From: Phanerodontia chrysosporium | Lineage: Eukaryota; Basidiomycota; Agaricomycetes; Polyporales; Phanerochaetaceae | Direction: 5' to 3' | NCBI GenBank assembly: GCA_001910725.1 | Contig: MJGA01000006.1 | Location: forward strand, 1,674,001 to 1,738,000 | DNA length: 64,000 nt | Shown here: in pieces, positions 1-10,460 of the stretch | Layout of the letters: the number at the start of each line of letters is the position of its first letter | How positions within the stretch are numbered: position 1 is the first letter of the stretch | Position numbers and translations under genes: made by a program | The notes under the pieces: model-generated | What the model was told of the DNA's origin: nothing | The model's input: only the letters and a program-made list of their open reading frames with translations | Database searches by the model: none

Positions 1-2999
1 CCGCGCACGGCCCTCGCGCTCGCGCGCCGCGGACTCCTGGCCCTGGTGGAAGGTGATCGACTTCATCGGCGTGCGGTCCATGATGCTCGCCATCGGGTGC
101 GGCCCGCTCGCCTGGCCGTTGCCCTCGGGCGTGTCGACGTGGATGATCTGCAGCTCCTTGCCGTCCTCGCCCTTGTACGACGAACCGGGCTGCGGCGACG
201 GCGTCGCACCCATGGCAATGACGCTCATCGCGCTGCCATTCGAGTTCACGACGGTGCTGCTCTCGGCGGCGGCCTCTTCGGCTTCTTGGGAACCGTCTGG
301 CAGGGCTGGGATCACTGCGGCGTGACGTCCACCTAATGGTCTGCACCAGATGATAAGCACGTAGAAAACGCCAATCGAGATCTTCACTCACCCTCCCTCA
401 ACGAAATTCTGCCAGACGTAGTCCCTCAGGCGATCCGCACCCGGAAGTTCCTGGATCAGGTGCTTGATCGTGTTTTGGCCCAGGCCGAAAAAGTCGGGGC
501 CAGAGACGCTATTGCTATGCTGGCGGTTGCGGATGTGGTTCGCGCTACGGACGATGACCGACCAGGCTCCTGTCGCCGTGCCTGCAATGATCGGCTCGGG
601 CAGCTCCTCGCACGAGATCTGGAACTTGGGCCCGTCGCCGCCGTCGAGTATCTTGCAGCGATAGACCGCATCCCCATTAGGGTCGACCGTCGACAGATAG
701 CGTCTGCGGTGCGGAAAACGTGAGCGATCGCGCCACAGCGCTGCAGGCCGCCTCGAGCAGCACACACACGCACCTTGTCACCTCGTACCCGACCGGGAAG
801 ATGTACCGCTCCGTGTGGAAGTGCTCCCGCATGCAGATCTCGCCGAGGCTCACGACCGTCATGATCCCGACGTTGAGCGGCAGGATCGGCCGGCCCTTCT
901 TGTCGCGCGGGACCATCGGGATGCTGTAGCTCCTGCTCGTCACCGTGTGCGCCTTCAGCCGCTTCGGCTTCGCGCGCGAGCCGGGCGGCGGGCCGCCGTG
1001 CCCAGGGCCGCCAGGGTGCGGGTAGTAGGGCACGCCGCGGGAGCCGCCAGGCCCGAGCATGACCTGTGGAGGGTAGCCGTAGCCTGGCGGCGGCGCCGGC
1101 ACGCCGTGCGGCGAGTGCATCGGCGGGGGCACACCCATGGGCATCGGTGCGGGCGAACCCGCGTGTTCGTACTGTGCGTAGTAGCGGCGTCGCTCATCCT
1201 CATACGGGTCGGGGTGGTACCGGTAGTCGCCATGCGGAACGGGCACGCCGCCTTGCGGGTGCGGCCAGGCGCCCCAGGAGCCAGGAGGCGGCGGGCCGCG
1301 CTCGTCGTAGCGCGGGGGCGGATGGTCGTAGCCCCGGTAGTGGTCGTGCTCAGGCGGTGGCGGTGCAGACGAAGAGGGGGTGTGTGCATAGCGGTCGTCG
1401 CCAACTGGCGTGTGGGGCGAGTTGGAATCCTTCCGCATTGGCGGACCACGCGCAGAAGCACTCTCAGTCGGCGACACACGCGAAGGCTCCAGTGGCTCCA
1501 TCGGAGGCGGCGGCGACGGGCGGCGGTCCACCATCTGGCGTTCGCGCTCGCGCTCGCGTTCACGCTCACGTTCAAGCGAAAGCATCCTCTCCTTCTCCCG
1601 CTCGCGCTCGCGTTCGCGCTCACGTTCGATCTCCCTCTCCGTCTCCCGCTCCCGTTCCCGTTCTCGCTCCCGTTCTCTTTCTCTTTCTCTCTCGCTCTCG
1701 CGCTCGCGCTCGCGCTCTCTTTCTTCCAACTCCCTGCGCTGTATCTCGTGCTGACGTTCGCGCTCGTGTTCCTCCCGTGCGATGCGTTCGCGCTCCATCT
1801 GCGCCTCTCGGTCGCGCTGTGCCTCGATCTCGCGCTCTCTCTGCAGCTCGTGGTCGCGCTGGCGCTGGCGGGCCTGTCTCTCCTGCTCATACTCGTCGGT
1901 CTCCATCGGGTGGTCGTCCTCGTGCGGGTGGTGGTGGCGGTGGTGGTGCTCGTGTTCGTGGGGGTGCTCATGGTGGTGGTGCGCATGGTGGTGCGCGTGC
2001 CGGTGCTCGCGCTCCGGCGACGGCGGCGGCGGGGACGGCTCGTGCGCAGGCGGCGCGGGCGGCTTGATGCGCAGGCGCGTGCTCCCGCCGTTCGTCGTCA
2101 CAACGATGGAGGGCGCCGGAGAGGATGCGCTGCGACTGTCTCGCTGAGAGCCCGGCGGAGGCGCGAGAGTGACGGGGGGACCTGTACCTTCGCGCTCCCT
2201 TTCTGCACCGCCGCGCGGCGCCTCTCGCATGTCCAGGACGCTGCTGCTGCTGCCACCGCGCACGCCCAGGCTGCCCATCGCGGGCCCGCCCTCGCGTTCC
2301 TTCTCCTTCGCACCGACGCGCCCGCGCGGGCGGCGGGCGTTCCGGCGGGCCTCGCGCTGCTCCTCCTCCATGCGCTCCTTTGCCTCGGCCTCCATGCGCC
2401 GGCGGGCGTTCGGCCCTACGTGCTTGCTCTGCAAAATGGGGTCGACGGAGGCGTCCTCCTGTTCGGATTCTGTGATGGCTTTGTCGAGGTTGTGGAGGAA
2501 GCGACGGTGGGCGTTTGGGTGCAGGAGAGAGCGGGGGTAGGCAGTCGAGCCGACAGGCATGTTGTACTGGTGAGTTGCCTGAGCATTTTCCAACTCGGCG
2601 ATGCGGTCCAACAAGAGGCTAGAAGCGTGTTTGAGAATGCAGGCTCTTTTCTGGAGACGAAACACAAGACGCACTTTCGCTCGTTCCTCCACTGCACGTT
2701 TCGGTCTCCCGACGCCCGGAGTTCGATGACGGTCTCCTTGTATTTCTGGAGAAGACGAATATCAATAGACGAGGCGATGCAGGATCGCGACGATGACAGA
2801 CCTCCTCAAGCTCAAAGTACTTTCGTTTGAGTCGCCTGTACTTGTCTGGCAGTTCACCGTTCTCTCTTGATTTGCTGTCGGCCGAGGTGGACTGGGCGAC
2901 CTGCGGGGGCAGCGGCGGGGGACCCATGACGACGTCGCGGTCGACGGGGGTGGACATCGGCGGGATCGGAGGGTGAGCTGTTCTGGACGCACGACTCAT
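1..2999 (-). CDS. FYR-domain (FYRN/FYRC) nuclear protein, 3' end cut by window edge
   Basis: Five exons are supported: 2999-2802, 2745-2675, 2618-774, 703-392 and 340-1, giving at least 922 residues with no stop before the window edge. The N-terminus (about 50-110) holds a short coiled coil ending LLLDRIAELEN, as in TBRG1-like proteins. A low-complexity middle follows, with a His tract (about 294-324) and an Arg-Glu repeat (about 330-455). The FYRN half (about 665-704, with ILPLNVG and RYIFPVGYE) and the FYRC half (about 705-808) are contiguous. FYR domains occur in chromatin proteins such as TBRG1 and MLL/trithorax, so a nuclear chromatin-associated role is inferred. The start is the first in-frame ATG of exon 1, and all junctions keep phase without correction. 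The exact complex is unknown. Confidence 0.85.
1534..1745. repeat. Arg-Glu codon repeat (CGC/CGT-GAG type) inside the FYR gene
   Basis: On the minus strand this stretch is imperfect alternating Arg and Glu codons; on the plus strand it reads as CGCTCG and CGTTCT units. It gives a long charged, probably helical segment. The repeat leaves long open frames on the opposite strand that are not genes. Confidence 0.85.
1915..2010. repeat. Histidine-codon tract inside the FYR gene
   Basis: The minus strand reads as repeated CAC/CAT codons mixed with Glu and Arg codons, giving a His-rich stretch at about residues 294-324. His-rich tracts can bind metal or drive condensation; here that is only a possibility. 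Confidence 0.8.
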
Positions 3000-4941
3000 G
3001 GTGGTGGGCGATGAATGGACGATCAGCGCTGGGATCGTCGACGCCGACGTCGGGGAGGTCGACGTTGGTGATGCCGCTGGGGGGCGGGAGGAGGACGATG
3101 AGAGGAAAGGGAGAACCCGGGGAAGGACGATTACGAGGGTAAATACGAGCGTTGATTTGGCAAGAGTTTTGTTTTGGAATAGCCACCAAACCCAATTCAC
3201 TTCCGAATTCCAACTGCTGCCTGGGCTCGAACAGCCAGGAACCCTGCTCTTGGCGGGGGTGACAATGCCAGAAAAATAGACTCTATATTCGTGCAATTTT
3301 GGTGCTCTGTCTAGGCGTACACTACTCGACGGCGGCGCGGGGGAGGGAGGATAGCTCGGCCGTTGCTTGGGGGCGGAAATGATTGTCGGTCGAATCGAGT
3401 CGCCAACTTGCGTGGCGTAGCGGTACAAGCGCCGTCATCGCATCCATTTCGGGACGTTCCCATCAGATTCCATCTGAGCTTGTGCACAGGCGCCGGTGCC
3501 CACTACGCTTCCGGATTTGGCGGCACCCCTGACATGGCCGCATTCGGGCACCCAGCTGCGAAAAAAAGGACCACAATCCTCTGCGCCGGGGGCGCCTCGG
3601 GAGGCGTCTGCTTGCACACCTCGAGGCACGGCACGGCCCCTGCGTCGCACACGCGACACGCAGCCTCGCACGCGGGAGGTGGTGCCCATCCCAGTGCAGC
3701 GGGGACCGGTGTCATGGTGAGAAGCGGAGGTGTCAGGCTTGCTCGCAGCGCTCTCTCACGCACCAGCCCGCCCGTCAGGGAGCGTCTACCGTCCGCTTGC
3801 ATCCGCATCTGACACATATCATCCCCGCGTCCCTATCAGGCCCGCCACTGCTGCGCCCTCCCCACCTGATTGCAATTCAAGGTGTCCAAACCGTCCAGGC
3901 TACGGCGTATCGGTCGCCCGCGCGCGTGCTGCTACCACGTCTCGGCGCGGTGTCGCTCTCCCGCAGCCCCAAGTCGGGAGGTGCGACGATAGCCTTGGCA
4001 GAGCCAATCTAGCGCACCTGCCCGGATGCGGTTTGGGCTCAGCCACGAGGTGCAAGGCAGCCCCGGGCGCTTCGGCGATCCGTCGTCATCACCACCGTCT
4101 TCTCTTCTCACAGCAGGTCAGACGGCAGGTTCTTCGTGGCGCTGCATGGACACGCTAGCAGAGACATTCCTGGCGCAACACGACGACGCGAGCAGGCGGG
4201 CGATGCGCGGGGGCCGCGCAGGAGGAGCGCGGAGGCAGAGGCAGGCAGGCGAGGCTTTGAGGCTGCGGAAAGCGCCGAAGAGAGTTTAAGGTGCATTGAG
4301 CGGGAGGCGCTGGGAGAGGAAAAAAAGAGTCATCTGCCAGCGATCGGCTCCTGCTGCCGCAACGCCACCAGCACGAAGCAGCCCCTCTTCCCCATTTGCG
4401 GCAATCGCAACATCAACTCCCACGCTGTCTCTCCGGGATCCCAAGCGTCGCTCCCCAGCACCCAGACTCGGCCCACGCCCCGCCCGTCCTGCCGACGTCC
4501 CCGACGACTGCGATCCTCGCTGCCCACGCTGTCCTCCGCGGGCCTCCGCGAGTCTCCCAGCGCTGCGTCCCTCTTCCCACACGGGCCTTGCTGCTCAAGA
4601 AGCCCCATGATTTTGTCTGATAACCCTCCCAACTGCACGCGGTCCTGATCCCCGCCCAGTCCGCGGAGACCAGCCCGTCGACACAGGGGGAGAACCCCGC
4701 CCAGAAAAAAAAGGGAACATGCAGCCCATCCGACTCGCCGCGCCGCTCCAGGTGGCGATGTCCCCCTGCGACAGCCCTACCGGGTTTCAGCTTTGTGGCG
4801 CGGGACGGCTCCGGGTCCGTCCTAATAGCGGGCTGCGGTCGTTTTCTAGTCTCATCGGATTGGAGAAACATCTGTATTACATGATACCGATACAACCATT
4901 ACACTACGTCTAATCGTCCGCATGGAAAAAAGCAGCAAAAG
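3000..4941. other. Intergenic: FYR promoter side and BTB gene 3' side
   Basis: Open frames here are short, overlap on both strands and show no recognisable motif or splice logic. I see no supportable gene. Purine-rich runs near 4320 and 4705 are unremarkable. Confidence 0.6.
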
Positions 4942-6283
4942 TCACACTTGCGACGCATCGTCTGGGGCCGGCACCGCCGTCAGGTCCTCAAAGTACACCG
5001 GGAGCGCGTCCTCCTCCTTCATGTACAGCTCGTGCACGCTCTCCATCGCCGCGCGGCGGCACGCCGGCGTGAGCGCGAGGCGCAGGTCGCGGTCCGCCTC
5101 GAGGATCTCCTGCATCGCGCGCAGGCGGCCGAGCACGTCGACCGCGGGGCGGTGCACCATCGCGTCGCTCTGTGTCGCGGCCTTCCAGATCGCGCGCCAC
5201 GTGCTGAGGCACCCGTGCGCGTGGTACGTGCAGCCCTCGGGCCGCGCGAACGCGGGCGGGGCCTCGCGCAGGCGCTCCCAGCGGCGCACGAGCGCAAAGA
5301 ACCCGCTCAGCAGCCGCGCGCGCTGCGGCGCCCCCAGCGCGTGCGCCGCCGCGCCGCCGCCATCCGCGGCGAGCAGCGGCGCGTACGCGCACTCGAGCCG
5401 GTCGTTGCACGCGACGAGCGTCTCGTAGTACGCGACGCCGCGCAGCCGCGCGAGCCCGTACCGGTCCGCGACGTCCAGCGCGTCCAGCGGGTTCGCGTAC
5501 CCGACCATGATGAGCTGCACCCACTTCTCGACCGCGTGGTCGCGCAGGAGCGTGTGCCCGCACAGCTGCGCCACCTCGATGAGGCGCCGCAGGATCGGCG
5601 CCCGCGCCCAGAGCGGCTCGGGCGGGAGGTACATCGCGCGGTACGCCCGCCACGGCTCCGGCGGGCACTCCGTCACCGCGCAGAGCGCGGACAGCGCCCA
5701 CGCTGTCGTCGTGATAAAGTGATACTTGTTCGCCATCTCTGCGACGGTCAGCAGCTGGCAGACGTTCGCAGGGTCCGATCGCAGCTCGTGCAGCTCTGCG
5801 GGTCTGTGGCACAATGATCCCATCAGCGACACGACGGCCGATGCTTTGCCATGACAACTCACAAGGCATACAAGACTGTCAACAAGGCTTCAAAGTCGGA
5901 AGCACTTTCCCCTTCTAGCACGATAGGAAAGTCGTCTGAGAAGCCTTCTTGTGTAGCTTGCCTGTCGCTATCGCCGGTTGGTATGCTGAACATGTTCTCA
6001 AAGGCCGACGAGTCTCGGCTGAGGAGGAAACGATGGACCTGAAAGGCACATGTCACCAGCCGACTGTTGTCTGATGACCGCCACCACGCACCTTGAACAG
6101 GGTCGTCTCCACCCGCAGCACACAGTCTCCGTCAGGCATGTACAACTTCGGATGTCGCACGACCGCGGCCATGACGTCTGCAGTGTGGCTTCGGGGGGAA
6201 GAAGATGTGTCGTCGTCTTCGGCCGTGAGGCTCAGCCGTCGTCGTTTCGGGGTGCGCACCGACTCCAGGCCTGCCGCGCACAT
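4942..6283 (-). CDS. BTB/POZ domain protein
   Basis: Three exons (6283-6092, 6038-5863, 5803-4942) join in phase to 409 residues. Exon 1 ends with a strand like the start of fungal BTB domains (LYMPDGDCVLRVETTLFK). Exon 2 continues with VHRFLLSRDSSAFENMF, and the domain closes in exon 3 with a helical segment. The remaining 250 residues are Ala/Leu/Arg-rich and helical with no recognised enzyme motif. This layout is common in Agaricomycete BTB proteins of unknown target; BTB domains mediate dimerisation or cullin-3 binding. The start is the first in-frame ATG after a stop. The gene is divergent from eIF3i and needs no frame correction. Confidence 0.85.
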
Positions 6284-6767
6284 GAATGGATCAGTGCCGA
6301 TCCGAAGAGAGCAACGTCATTTTATCTTATACGCACCCTGTGCGGTCGGTGGGTGCGGAGCAGACTGTGGGATAAACGCAGGTCCGGACATCACAGGTCC
6401 GCAGGCTGGCTCGTGTCGGGGTTACTGGCGAGCGTGCACCTGTCCGTGCTACATCCGATTGTCGAGCGAGCCGCGGTGCCAGCAGCGTGCGCGTCTTCGT
6501 GTACAGCCCGGATTTCGTGTGTCGAAATGCTAGACAATAGGATGGCGGTGGCGGAAGTCAGAGCGGTGGCATAACACCGCGAAAGCAGCCCAGGCGTCTT
6601 CGTGGCGGCAGTGAACTTTCGCACTGCGCTCGCGTGCGCTCGTCGGGACTTGCCGATGCTAGGCGCCTACGAAATTTCCTGGCGGGGTCGCAGCGAGCCC
6701 AGTCCAATTACGGTTTCTGGTCCTCGTCGCTGCCCTTGCTCGCCCCTCCCAAAACTTCCTTTACACC
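6284..6767. promoter_or_regulatory. Shared 5' region of BTB gene (-) and eIF3i (+)
   Basis: This 484 bp gap separates two divergent genes and must hold both promoters. A CT-rich stretch just before the eIF3i ATG is a typical fungal leader. I see no clear TATA box and no other gene. Confidence 0.5.
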
Positions 6768-8225
6768 ATGGTCAGCAGTGATGTTGATTGCAATGTCTGT
6801 AGCTGTGCTGAAACTGTCCCTTTTAGAGGCCCATTCTTCTCCAAGGTGCGGCGAGAACTACAAGCTTGCCACCTGCAGTCGTACTCATTGCACCGCTCGT
6901 GGATGATCAGGACACGAGCGTTCGCTCACACAAATCAAGTTCAACCGCGAGGGAGACCTGCTCTTCTCCTGCTCAAAAGATCATGTTATCAACGTCTGGT
7001 TCACCGACAACGGAGAGCGTTTGGGAACGTATGATGGACACAACGGTACCGTCTGGACGATTGACGTCGACTGTGCGTGAGAAACTTCTTTTACTTTGCG
7101 TTGTCTGACCGAATGTACCCATGTCCCCTCGTCAATTCCTACCCCTCGCCCGCCCTCCGTCGTCCCGCGAAAACCAGCGCAATCTCGCTTCCTGATCTCT
7201 GGCTCTGCCGACAACACCATGCGCCTGTGGTCCGTGCAAAGCGGCAAGTGCCTCTACCGCTGGGAGTTCCCCACGGCGGTGAAGCGCGTCGCGTTCAGCG
7301 AGGACGACGAGCAGGTCGTCTGCGTCACGGAGCAGCGCATGGGGCACCAGGGCGCCATCCGCGTCTTCAACATCAACCGCGACGGCGACGGCACGAACCG
7401 TGCGTGCCCCCTTCCCTCTGCTCCCGCACGCAACGCCCGCTGACATGCCCGCGCAGAGTCGAAGGAGCCCGTGTCGTTCTTCAACCCGACGGGCAGCAAG
7501 GCGGTGGTGTGCGCGTTCGCGCACACGCCGGACCTGATCCTGACCGGGCACGAGTCCGGCAAGGTCGCGCTCTTCGACGCGAAGACGGGCGAGGAGGTCC
7601 GCAGCAACGAGCGCGCGCACCTGGACGTCATCACGGACCTGCAGCTCTCGCCCGACCGCTCGTACTTCATCACGAGCAGCCGCGACAAGACCGCACGGGT
7701 GAGCCTGCGTCCTGGGGGGACACATGCGAACGGGGCCGGGGGTGCTGATGCGCGACTTGACAGCTGCATGACACGCGGACGCTCATGGTCCTGAAGACGT
7801 ACACGACGGAGACGCCGCTGAACAGCGCGGCGATCGCGCCGGGCAAGCCTTACGTGCGTCGCCGCCCGGGAGTCCGCGCAGACCTGGATTACTGATGCGT
7901 GTTTGCAGGTCCTCCTTGGTGGTGGCCAGGACGCGATGAGCGTCACGACGACGTCGCTCCGGCAGGGCAAGTTCGAGACCCGGTTCTGGCACAAGATCTT
8001 TGAGGAGGAGGTCGGCCGCGTCAAGGGCCACTTCGGTCCCGTGAACACGTACGCCATTATCTCTTGTTGACGAACATCCCATGCTCAGCTTTCCTGCAGG
8101 ATCGCGGTGTCCCGAAGGGCGACTGCTACGCGTCAGGCGGTGAAGACGGTTTCGTGCGCGTGCACCACTTTGACGAGAGCTACTTCCGCGCAAAGCCATA
8201 CGGCGACCTCGAGATTGAGGAGTAG
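6768..8225 (+). CDS. TIF34: Translation initiation factor eIF3 subunit i (WD40)
   Basis: Eight coding exons: 6768-6770, 6827-6845, 6911-7072, 7178-7399, 7457-7698, 7764-7853, 7909-8048 and 8100-8225. The product is about 334 residues, the usual eIF3i length, and forms a seven-bladed WD40 propeller that scaffolds the eIF3 complex at the 40S ribosome. Family-typical stretches are [41 protein letters not shown] and [15 protein letters not shown]. Exon 1 is only the ATG and exon 2 only 19 nt; this is the only phase-correct way to reach the conserved N-terminus. Exon 8 is one base out of frame: near 8109-8113 a C must be restored to read the conserved blade. A weaker alternative is a donor at 8041, which would delete conserved residues. 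Confidence 0.93.
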
Positions 8226-9573
8226 ACGACATGCCCTGAGTCTCTTTCCCCCCTTTTTTTCCTTCGGTTGTGTCATGACTGCTTCCCTGTTTACAATGTA
8301 TATTGTGGAACCCGCATTGTAGCGCTATCACACTGCACCGTGTTTTCTTGCAGCGCGAAAAACACCGATGGACACGAAATCGGTTGAGATCTCCGCGCGT
8401 GCCGCGAGCAGGTGACTCACGAAAGAATTTATTTCTGCAGGAACTATTCGCTTCCGACGCAGGCCAAGCGAATTATCAGGCTGTATGTTGCGTGGTATTT
8501 GCACGGTCTATATTGCGCCGCGGTACGTACACATGCCCGATCTTCGCGCGATCCGATGGCCTATGTATCGCTGAACACAGCCCGACATGTGCGGGGGCAC
8601 TGCGTTATCAGCGATAGAAAGGAGGACCCTGTGCTGCGGGCGGTCACGCACCCCAGACGTACGCCAGAGTTCAGCAGCAACCGCTGCTGGAGGCACGGCG
8701 CGCCCACGTAAGCGGACAGGATGGCGCAGCTGGGTGCACGTCGTTCTCCCGGGGGCATCGGCGTCGACGCGGAGCTCGATTCGCAGTTCGAGCGGAGATT
8801 CCGGGGTCGCTGTCATAAATCAAGGGCCCACGGCGCCGACCCGAGCTCGATTTGCAGCCCTCGGCAGGCGTGGGCGTTCCGAGCTGCCGCGTCCCGTCGA
8901 GCACTGTGTCGACGTTCCGTCGTCGCGCGAGCTCGAAGGCTCGCTCGCGTTCGAGCAGCTGCCCCTGTCGAACGAGTGCCCAGCAGATCGCGGCCTGTGC
9001 GCAGCTGAAAATAAATTCAGGGGGCGGGGGGCGATCGTAGAAATGGACGTGTGAACGGGACGGAGAGCGCTGGAAGCTGCTAGGGTGTGAGAGAATGACG
9101 TCAAAGTGTCTGCGGGTGGTAGTGGACGAAATAGGATATAAAAACACTGGACCCACTACGACGTCACGCGCGAGCAAGAGCGCGACGGTCTTGTATTTAT
9201 TTTGCTCGCTGTGCTCTCCACCCTCGGCCTCGCGACGCGCCCAGCACCCGAAGTCTCCACCCCCACGTTCCTTCGTCTCTCTATTGCGTCGATCGCAGCC
9301 TCTGCGCCAACCCGTTGGCAAGGCCCCCGCTTGTCTCCACTCCTCCAGTCGCTCCACTTGACGAGCATAATTCCTGTCTTCATCTCTGCCCGCACACGTT
9401 TATAATATCGCCCGACCTACGCACCCTTTGAACGCTCTCGCCGCGCGACCGTCCTCGACTCTCTCTCTGCCGCCTGCGGATACACGCTCTGCCCGAAAGT
9501 ACAGGTCCACTCACTTTGCATCTGTCATCCAGCTGATAACCATGCGTCCCCCGATAGCATCACCCTCTGCAAC
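8226..9573. other. Intergenic: eIF3i 3' side and upstream region of the next transcription unit
   Basis: No frame here shows a recognisable motif or coherent splicing. CT-rich sequence at 9420-9540 looks like the leader of the unit that starts at 9574 or 10461. Confidence 0.5.
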
Positions 9574-10008
9574 ATGCGCGCCGCCTTCAGTAGCAACACC
9601 TCCCGCTCCACGACACCCGCGACGCACCACGAAGGAAGCACCCCGAAGCCAGCCAAGACGCTGCCGCTCTACGAAACCGAAACGAGGCGTCCGTCGTCGG
9701 CCTCGTCGTCGCCATCGCTGGGAGCTCGGCCGACAGGGAGTGGGGCTGCGGTCGCAGGGCCGTTAGGGATTGCAGGTGAGTGCTCGGTGTTCAAAGCGTT
9801 TCTCGCATCCTGCTGTGCGCGCTCCCTCCACGTGATATCGTGCCACGTGCTGCTGCCTAATCGGGGATATGTCGGTGCCGCATAGATCGACTCCGACAAC
9901 GTCCTCCGCGCCCTCGAATATTTTTTTGGCGATCACAAACGGCTGCTCATGTTCAAGCTGCGCCCGAACGGTCGTCCCTGGATGCGGCATCACTCCGCCG
10001 GAGTTTGA
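9574..10008 (+). CDS. Candidate upstream coding exons (function unknown)
   Basis: An ATG at 9574 opens a Ser/Pro/Thr-rich frame that reaches a good donor at 9776. After a 110-nt candidate intron, a segment from 9886 (starting IDSDNVLRALEYF) has the C-ending codon bias of real exons and stops at 10006-10008. The two segments are not in the same phase across that intron, so either another exon or an error is involved. They could be a small gene, the 5' part of the YTH transcript, or upstream ORFs in its leader. I do not recognise the protein. Confidence 0.3.
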
Positions 10009-10460
10009 ACTCGCCGTTTGGAGGTCGCATGTGAACCTGCAAGGGTCCACATCACATTCGTTCATTCCTTTTTCTGTTCACCGTCTGTTCGTCGGAATTC
10101 CTGCGTCTCGTCCCACCTGGTCCGCGGGCAGGCACTCCTACCCCTAGTTCATTCATACCATGTCCATCTCCGCTCTCGCCTGCTAGACGTTACAAAATCC
10201 TGACGCTGCTCTGACAGTCCTAATCACGCTCTTGTAATTGTTCCTCTCCTTTGGACAGCACGTTCCTACCGCACCCACTCACCGCTTACACACATCTCCT
10301 GTATTTTATAGTGCATGATCTTTTCCCCCCTGCTGTTTACTCCCGTAACGCCTTTTCCGACGACGACGCCCAGAACGATCTCCAATTTTCCGATCGCCCT
10401 CGCGAACCCACTCTTCAAGAGCCGTCCTCAAGGCATGCCCTGCAGCTGGGTACATTGAAC
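10009..10460 (+). other. Probable 5' leader of the YTH gene
   Basis: This is a pyrimidine-rich stretch. The frame of the YTH protein stays open back to about 10251 but has no ATG before 10461. An acceptor-like TTTGGACAG lies at 10250-10258, so a leader intron is possible. Confidence 0.4.

Noticed and set aside
815..2830. Long plus-strand open frame opposite the FYR gene (about 670 codons)
   Set aside because: It is the shadow of the Arg-Glu and His codon repeats on the other strand. Its translation is Leu/Val/Arg repeats with no motif, while the minus strand has FYRN/FYRC and consistent splicing.
4948..5817. Long plus-strand frames opposite the BTB gene
   Set aside because: They reflect the high GC3 of the minus-strand exon; the translation is Arg/Ala-rich without a domain.
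8041..8099. Alternative eIF3i donor GTGAAC at 8041 to avoid a frame change
   Set aside because: It would keep the frame but remove conserved residues of a WD40 blade (NTIAV) and uses a poor donor; a lost C is more likely.
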